From Robbsia betulipollinis (GTDB lineage Bacteria > Pseudomonadota > Gammaproteobacteria > Burkholderiales > Burkholderiaceae), in assembly GCF_026624755.1 (NCBI RefSeq), contig NZ_JAPMXC010000001.1, positions 2,142,365 through 2,206,364 of the forward strand: a stretch of 64,000 nt of DNA, in the 5' to 3' direction. The notes beneath the pieces were generated by a model. It did not search any database, was not told the origin of the DNA, and saw only the letters and a program-made list of their open reading frames with translations. The position numbers were made by a program, and so were the translations under genes. Below are positions 59,095-64,000 of the stretch, in pieces (the stretch's first letter is position 1; the number at the start of each line of letters is the position of its first letter).

Positions 59095-62000
59095 CCGGTT
59101 GCCGGCCAGCACCCCGGCGATATACCGGTCCTCGATTTCCGCCGCCCAGCGCGCCCGGGCGAATTCCGCCATCGCCTGCTGTCGGTGTGTGCCATAGCGA
59201 TCGAACAGCAATGCCCGGTGCAGGCGCTTGGGAAAGTCGTAGCCGCTTTCTTCCAGGATGCGGTCGCTCAGCCATACCACGGCACCCCGGTCCAGGTAAG
59301 GGGAAGCGTGTCGCGAGGGCGCCGTTTTCTCGGTCAACTGCGCGATCGCTGCATCGAGGATGCGCATCTCCAGGGTGACCGGTCGAATGCCGTTCCGGGA
59401 CAGATAGGACGCCGGTCCCGAAAGAAACGTGACCTGCCGGCCAAAGACATTGACTTCGTACAATTGCTGAACGTTCCTGTCGGGGTCGCGCGGCATGACG
59501 TCCATGCGGAATTGCCATTGCTGCGTGGCATTGACCGGATGGGCCGCGAGCAATCTTTGCATCAAAGGACTGTGCGCCGCGCAGTGCCGGATCAGGATGC
59601 GAACGCTGGCGCACAACCGGGTCTGGTGCGCCGGCGTTGCGCCGGGGCGCGCGTCGTTTGTCTTGAATAGGGATTCGAATTGCGAAATGAACAAGGCCGA
59701 TGCCGTGGCGGCATCGGCGTTCGCCACCGGGGGAAGGAGTGACAACACCTGGTTGACGGTCACCCGATGCTCGACCGGCACGCCATAGGCCTTGGAAAGA
59801 CCGTCGAACATGCCGAGGGCAGGTATACGCTGTTCGATCAGCCGGTCCTCCAGACCAGACCACAGGACGGTGTTCTGATATTCCTCGCCGCCCTGTGTAA
59901 TGTCTTTTTCCCATAGGCCGTAGGCGATCCGGGGATGGACCGGATGTTCCATCTGACGCAGCGTCGCTTCGGTGAGCCAGACGACGGCGCCGCGGTGATG
60001 ACGTGCCTCGGATACCGCCGGATCGGGCAGGAGGGTCCAGGCATGGAAGAATTCGTGCAGGACCGTGCGTATGAGCGCGGGCGGTTCGATGCCCCGCACG
60101 CTCTGGTAGCGCAACGAAGCGTCGTCCCGGTCTGCCGGCAGAACGATGGCGTCGGCCGCGGTGACAGTGCCATTGGCGTTCTGCGATACCACGGTCCTGG
60201 GCGTGCCTGCCAGGTCGATGGAGACGGGAATCGTGTCCCGCGCCGTGGTCGTATCCACGAAGTGGTGAAACACGCGTCGCGCTACGGTGCTGCGCATGTA
60301 GGCGTCTTCCAGCAGGTCCGGCAAGGCATAGCCTCGCGAGGGATGTGCCTGTCGGAAAGCCTGCGCGGCGGCGGTGTACCTGATATCGAAACGGGCGTCG
60401 AACAGACGCCGGAAGTTCCGTGGTGTGGCATCGGTGGCGATGTCCAGAAGCGCGGTGATTTGCCGTATGGTTGGCCGGTCGTTGAGGAGCGAGTCGCCGA
60501 ACAAGGGCGGAGCGAGAGGCGTGGTGGTGTCGATGGAATGAAATTCGCCGTTCTCGTCCTGGCGAATGAATTCGGGTGGTTCGGCCGGCTGCAGGGTGAG
60601 CCAGTCGATTTTTGCATAGTGATGCGGTCCGGCGGGGCGTGCCAGAAAGGTCGTGTTTTCCTGCGGGCAGAAGATCACGTCGAAACCATTCCAGGTGACG
60701 TCGGGGTCGCCGTCGCGGGCCCGCGCGACCGACGCGCGCGCTCCCCAGGGAAGCCGGGTTTCGGGAAGCTGCCGGACCGGGCGGCGGTCGCGGATCGGAA
60801 GCAGGCGCAAGTCGGCGTCGAAGAGACGCTCCGGAGGATGGGTCAGTTCCTCCCAGGGTTTGAGCGCTTTGAACGCGGTGATGGAGGGCGGCCAGCTGCA
60901 AAAGGCCGACACGCCATCGACGACGTTGATTCCCGAGCCGCGACGCATGCCGGACATACGTTTTGCGGCGGTGGAAAACGGCTGTGCCCCCCCGATGCTC
61001 AGTACCGGATTCGTGATCGAAGAGATCTCGGCTGCCATGCTGATGACGCCGAACAGAACCGCGTAGTAGCGTTTCTGCGTGAAGCCTTGCCGGATCGCCT
61101 GCGTGGAGGCGTAAAGGGGAATCAGGTTGCGGACGTCGAGTATTTCCTTGAGCAGGATCTCTCCGGCGGAGAGGATCCGGTGCTTCTGGACGATTTGCGC
61201 GATCGCATCCTGCAATCCCTCGGATGACGGCACGGTTCCGGCGCTCCGGAAGGTTTCCAGTGCTGCGACGCGAACCCAGGAGTCGGACGGAAGCCGTGCG
61301 TTGAATTCCTCGATGACTGGCGCGAGCAGTTCCAGTGGATGAATCGCCTTTCCTGAAGGAATGAAGAAATGTTGCGCATTGCTGACCTGCGCGCAAATGT
61401 GTAGAAAGGCATCGACATAGGAGCCGGTGATCGGCTCGCACAGTTCGGCGTCGCTTCCGTGAATGTTGATATGCCTAGCCGCGTGCGCCTCGTAGCTGTT
61501 CAGGCCGGCGGCATAGAGTTTTTCCACGGCGATGGCGGTGAGATCAATAGTAGGCGCGGCACCGTAGGTAGCGAACATCCTTTCGTTGGCGTACGCGAGC
61601 GATGCTTCGCCGCGTTCCTGCCAGGTTTCGCCAAGCAGGATCTCATGCGTCAATTCGGCCGGATCCACGCTCAGAAACGCCCGTTTATAGAAAGCCGATC
61701 GTTGTTCGAAATAGGGGATCTGGGCGAAGTTCAGCCCGGTCCGGCGACTATCGGCGAATTTTTCGAGAAAAAAATAGCCCGCGTCGTTGCGGGCTATCCT
61801 CTCCTTCTGCCGGCGTACGAGATCGATCGCCCACTGGTACTCGTAGGGTAGTGTCGCGAACGGCACCGTACGGTTCTCGTCGCGCCGTTTCTGCATGCTT
61901 TCCGTCAGCCATTCCAGCGGTGACGGGCCTTGCACGCCCTCTGCCCGCATGGACTCCCCAACGGCCCGAAACGGCTCGGCAATCGCGCGGTCGAACCACG

Positions 62001-63693
62001 CACGCAGTGTTTCCGCCGTCTCGAGCCGGACCCCGTTGGCGGCCGCCAATTGTCCCGCCAGCAGGAGATCCGCGGAAGAAAGGCCATCGTCCGCATCCGC
62101 CCATGCGCGCCGCGCTTGCCTGAAGGCTTCCAGAAGGCCGGTGTCGGTGTGGAGACCGGGGGGAACGTCCTCGCCAAGAAAAGAGCTGATGCGTTCGACC
62201 GTCGTGGCGATGGCGTGGCGGACGCTGCCGAGCGGATAAAGGATCGAAAGATTGAACTGGACGAACTTGCGTGCCAGGAGTTGCCGCCGGTGCGCCGGGG
62301 ACACTGCGTCCATGCCCAGGGGGTGACGCATTTCCTCGCTGGTCAACAGGTCTTCGAAGGTGCGTCCCAGCGCGTTGCGCAAGGTGATGCCGTCGTGATG
62401 GATTTGTCCGGGAATCGCCGTGGGCTGGAACAATTGATCGAGCAGTTCCACATCCCGTTTCTCCGCGGGCATGCGGGCCGCGAAAGCGCCGCGTAGCGCC
62501 GCGCGCGATGGCTGACCGTGCGCGCACGCGATGGCCCAGGCCTGCCGGGCGTCGCTCTCGATGGTGAAAAACAGTAAAGCCGCGATGTCGATCCCGCGCT
62601 GCACCGCTGCCGGGAGCGCTTCGATCTCGCCCACCGATTCGACTGCCGGCAGGAGGACGCAGCGGCCGTAGGCGACGGTCCTGAGCGCCAGGGACGGATT
62701 CCAGATGGCGTAGTAGCGTCGGCGGATTGCCTCGACATCGTATTGCAGGGGAAGGTCATCCGCCATGACGAGGAGGTACAGCGTCTCGACCGGGATGGGC
62801 GTGGCGTTGCTGCGGCAGGCGTTTTCCGCTTCCTGCATGACGATGGCTCTGGCCTCGCGTTCCGCCAGATGTCTGTCGGCGACGCTGGCAAGCGCGATGC
62901 GTGTCCGGACCCAGGCATCCAGCAGCATGTCGTCGCTGCCGCGCGAGGACGCCCCGTCTGCGTCGGCGGGCGCTTGTGACGCGGGGACGTCGAACGCGCC
63001 GTACGCGAACGCCCGGGCACGGTGCAACCGACTGGCGGCGGTGTCGACGTTGATCGCGTATCGCAGTGCCCACCATGCGGCCACGCCCGCGCTGGCCCAG
63101 AGGTCGTCGCCCAGTGTTTGCCTGGATGTCTGCCAGGGGGTTTGCGTCAACTTGCTGGCCTCTCGCTCCAGGTCATGGGTCCATACGGTGCGGGCGGAGG
63201 CCGCCGGGGAGGGGGGCGCGAGCAGGCCCGCGGACGTACCGGAAAGACGGGAAAAGGCGCGCGTGTCGGGCGAGGCCGTCGCGTTGGCAAGGACGAAGTC
63301 CTGTGGCGGAAAGGCGGCGTCGCGCGGACGGTGGTTGTGCAGCGCACGGAAACGCGCGGCGCCTGCCGTCAATCCCCAACCGGGCGGGATAGGCCCGGCT
63401 GCGTGGACCGCACGCCGTAGTTGGAGGCCGGTCGCCGAATCCGCCGGTGAGAGAAAGGCGCCGTCCTCCCGCCGGGACGACACCCTGTCCGCGGAGACAG
63501 GATCCGGGAGGTCGTCACGCTCGCGGTGCGTAACGTCGGCCGCTTCCGCTGGCCGAACGGCCGTTCCACGAAGCGGCGTCACCGAGGTCTCCGGCGTTTG
63601 CCGTGTCCGGGCCCGGGGTAGCGTCCGGTCGGCCGGAGAGGCGGTGAAGAGCAGGGCGGATTCGACGGCGGAAACGACTTTCATCCAAAGCAT
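59089..63693 (-). CDS. Very large protein with HEFFH zincin motif, candidate secreted effector
   Basis: About 1534 residues. The ATG at 63693 has a GGAG site 9 bp upstream; GTG 63816 and ATG 63807 in the same frame are weaker. Residues 1-200 are Ser/Thr/Pro/Arg-rich and look disordered, as in type III effectors; no Sec signal. The middle is alpha-helical and unrecognised. Near residue 1213 LIRTVLHEFFHAW gives a zinc-metalloprotease HExxH motif, followed by RGAVVWLTEATL and a GLEDRLIEQ helix. A second, weaker copy of that part (RGAVVWLSDRIL, EIEDRYIAG) ends the protein without HExxH. M91-like or other effector families are possible; none is certain. Its C-terminus may be truncated at the mosaic-end-like site. 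Confidence 0.7.
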   Translation of the reverse strand: MLWMKVVSAVESALLFTASPADRTLPRARTRQTPETSVTPLRGTAVRPAEAADVTHRERDDLPDPVSADRVSSRREDGAFLSPADSATGLQLRRAVHAAGPIPPGWGLTAGAARFRALHNHRPRDAAFPPQDFVLANATASPDTRAFSRLSGTSAGLLAPPSPAASARTVWTHDLEREASKLTQTPWQTSRQTLGDDLWASAGVAAWWALRYAINVDTAASRLHRARAFAYGAFDVPASQAPADADGASSRGSDDMLLDAWVRTRIALASVADRHLAEREARAIVMQEAENACRSNATPIPVETLYLLVMADDLPLQYDVEAIRRRYYAIWNPSLALRTVAYGRCVLLPAVESVGEIEALPAAVQRGIDIAALLFFTIESDARQAWAIACAHGQPSRAALRGAFAARMPAEKRDVELLDQLFQPTAIPGQIHHDGITLRNALGRTFEDLLTSEEMRHPLGMDAVSPAHRRQLLARKFVQFNLSILYPLGSVRHAIATTVERISSFLGEDVPPGLHTDTGLLEAFRQARRAWADADDGLSSADLLLAGQLAAANGVRLETAETLRAWFDRAIAEPFRAVGESMRAEGVQGPSPLEWLTESMQKRRDENRTVPFATLPYEYQWAIDLVRRQKERIARNDAGYFFLEKFADSRRTGLNFAQIPYFEQRSAFYKRAFLSVDPAELTHEILLGETWQERGEASLAYANERMFATYGAAPTIDLTAIAVEKLYAAGLNSYEAHAARHINIHGSDAELCEPITGSYVDAFLHICAQVSNAQHFFIPSGKAIHPLELLAPVIEEFNARLPSDSWVRVAALETFRSAGTVPSSEGLQDAIAQIVQKHRILSAGEILLKEILDVRNLIPLYASTQAIRQGFTQKRYYAVLFGVISMAAEISSITNPVLSIGGAQPFSTAAKRMSGMRRGSGINVVDGVSAFCSWPPSITAFKALKPWEELTHPPERLFDADLRLLPIRDRRPVRQLPETRLPWGARASVARARDGDPDVTWNGFDVIFCPQENTTFLARPAGPHHYAKIDWLTLQPAEPPEFIRQDENGEFHSIDTTTPLAPPLFGDSLLNDRPTIRQITALLDIATDATPRNFRRLFDARFDIRYTAAAQAFRQAHPSRGYALPDLLEDAYMRSTVARRVFHHFVDTTTARDTIPVSIDLAGTPRTVVSQNANGTVTAADAIVLPADRDDASLRYQSVRGIEPPALIRTVLHEFFHAWTLLPDPAVSEARHHRGAVVWLTEATLRQMEHPVHPRIAYGLWEKDITQGGEEYQNTVLWSGLEDRLIEQRIPALGMFDGLSKAYGVPVEHRVTVNQVLSLLPPVANADAATASALFISQFESLFKTNDARPGATPAHQTRLCASVRILIRHCAAHSPLMQRLLAAHPVNATQQWQFRMDVMPRDPDRNVQQLYEVNVFGRQVTFLSGPASYLSRNGIRPVTLEMRILDAAIAQLTEKTAPSRHASPYLDRGAVVWLSDRILEESGYDFPKRLHRALLFDRYGTHRQQAMAEFARARWAAEIEDRYIAGVLAGNRV

Positions 63694-63861
63694 GGAACGG
63701 CACTCCGAGGTGGCGAAGTCGCTCGGCCAGGAGATATCTGCCCGTCTGGACTCCAGTGGGGCAATGATCCATGCGGTGCGGACCGGCGGCTTTGGTGTCG
63801 ACGCCATTCCCGACACCCAAGCGATTTAGTTTCGGCTAAGCGCCTGCCTACCTTGCTGGCG

Positions 63862-64000
63862 CTACGGCCCGCTCGCCGGCGAAGCACTGGTTGCGGAAGA
63901 CGCGGCGGGAACGCTCGCCGGCGCGGACGGCGGTGTCGGACTCGCCGCCGCGCGTGCGTCGTTCTCCTGCGCGAATGCGCAACCGGCGGTGTAGGCCTGC
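63862..64000 (-). CDS. C-terminal end of an unidentified Ala/Pro/Ser-rich protein
   Basis: The minus strand is open from the right edge of the window to a TAG at 63862. It reads QAYTAGCAFAQENDARAAASPTPP and then an Ala/Ser/Pro tail. Too little is present to name it. It would lie directly upstream of the large zincin gene on the same strand, about 170 bp from its start, so it may share its operon or be a chaperone; that is only a suggestion. Confidence 0.35.
   Translation of the reverse strand, partial: QAYTAGCAFAQENDARAAASPTPPSAPASVPAASSATSASPASGP

Noticed and set aside
59066-61441. A 791-codon frame overlapping the large zincin gene on the same strand
   Set aside because: It is a shifted frame of the zincin gene with Arg/Pro-rich, domain-free content; the longer frame has a coherent protein with HEFFH.

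Overview
The window is GC-rich, densely coded chromosomal DNA from a betaproteobacterium, most likely a member of the Burkholderiaceae (Burkholderia, Paraburkholderia, Robbsia or a relative). This rests on protein content and gene order: lptG-lptF divergent from pepA, DUF3460-scpA-panC, tamA-tamB against metG, hemC-hemD-hemX-hemY, nadE-glnB, trxB against ftsK-lolA-rarA, and serS followed by tRNA-Ser. The genus cannot be fixed from the sequence alone.

From 1 to about 55.3 kb the content is core. 0-7 kb holds the end of a molybdenum hydroxylase gene, a cbiX-lptG-lptF operon read leftward, then pepA-holC and lgt. 7-12 kb holds a SIMPL protein, the zapA operon with a 6S RNA gene (ssrS) not covered by any protein gene, a lone ParA ATPase, panC, scpA and a DUF3460 gene. 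12-21 kb is the TamA/TamB outer-membrane assembly pair and metG. 21-32 kb holds an OmpA-type lipoprotein, apbC, a degenerate Cu/Zn-SOD-like lipoprotein, dcd, a large basic amino-acid decarboxylase, an mprF-acvB/virJ pair for lysyl-phosphatidylglycerol, and argH. 32-43 kb is heme biosynthesis, pyrophosphatase, an acetyltransferase, nadE, glnB, a Smr protein and trxB. 43-55 kb is ftsK-lolA-rarA, a complete EmrAB/NodT-type efflux operon with a divergent TetR regulator, serS and tRNA-Ser(CGA).

The segment right of the tRNA-Ser gene (55.3-64 kb) is different. It is partly AT-richer and holds broken genes and mobile-element scraps: two decayed copies of a HEPN-type gene, two scraps of its nucleotidyltransferase (MNT) partner, truncated IS3- and IS5-family transposases and an internally deleted acetyltransferase. 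Intact genes among these are an SRPBCC protein and a Tat-signal glycosyltransferase-like protein with an altered DXD motif. It ends in a very large leftward gene (about 1534 codons) whose product has a disordered N-terminus and a HEFFH zincin motif. This looks like a tRNA-linked variable region whose toxin-antitoxin module was duplicated and scrambled, beside a candidate secreted or injected metalloprotease. The stop codon of that gene lies in a 13-bp match to the Tn5 mosaic-end/IS50 terminus, so the junction should be checked as a real mobile-element end or a library artefact.
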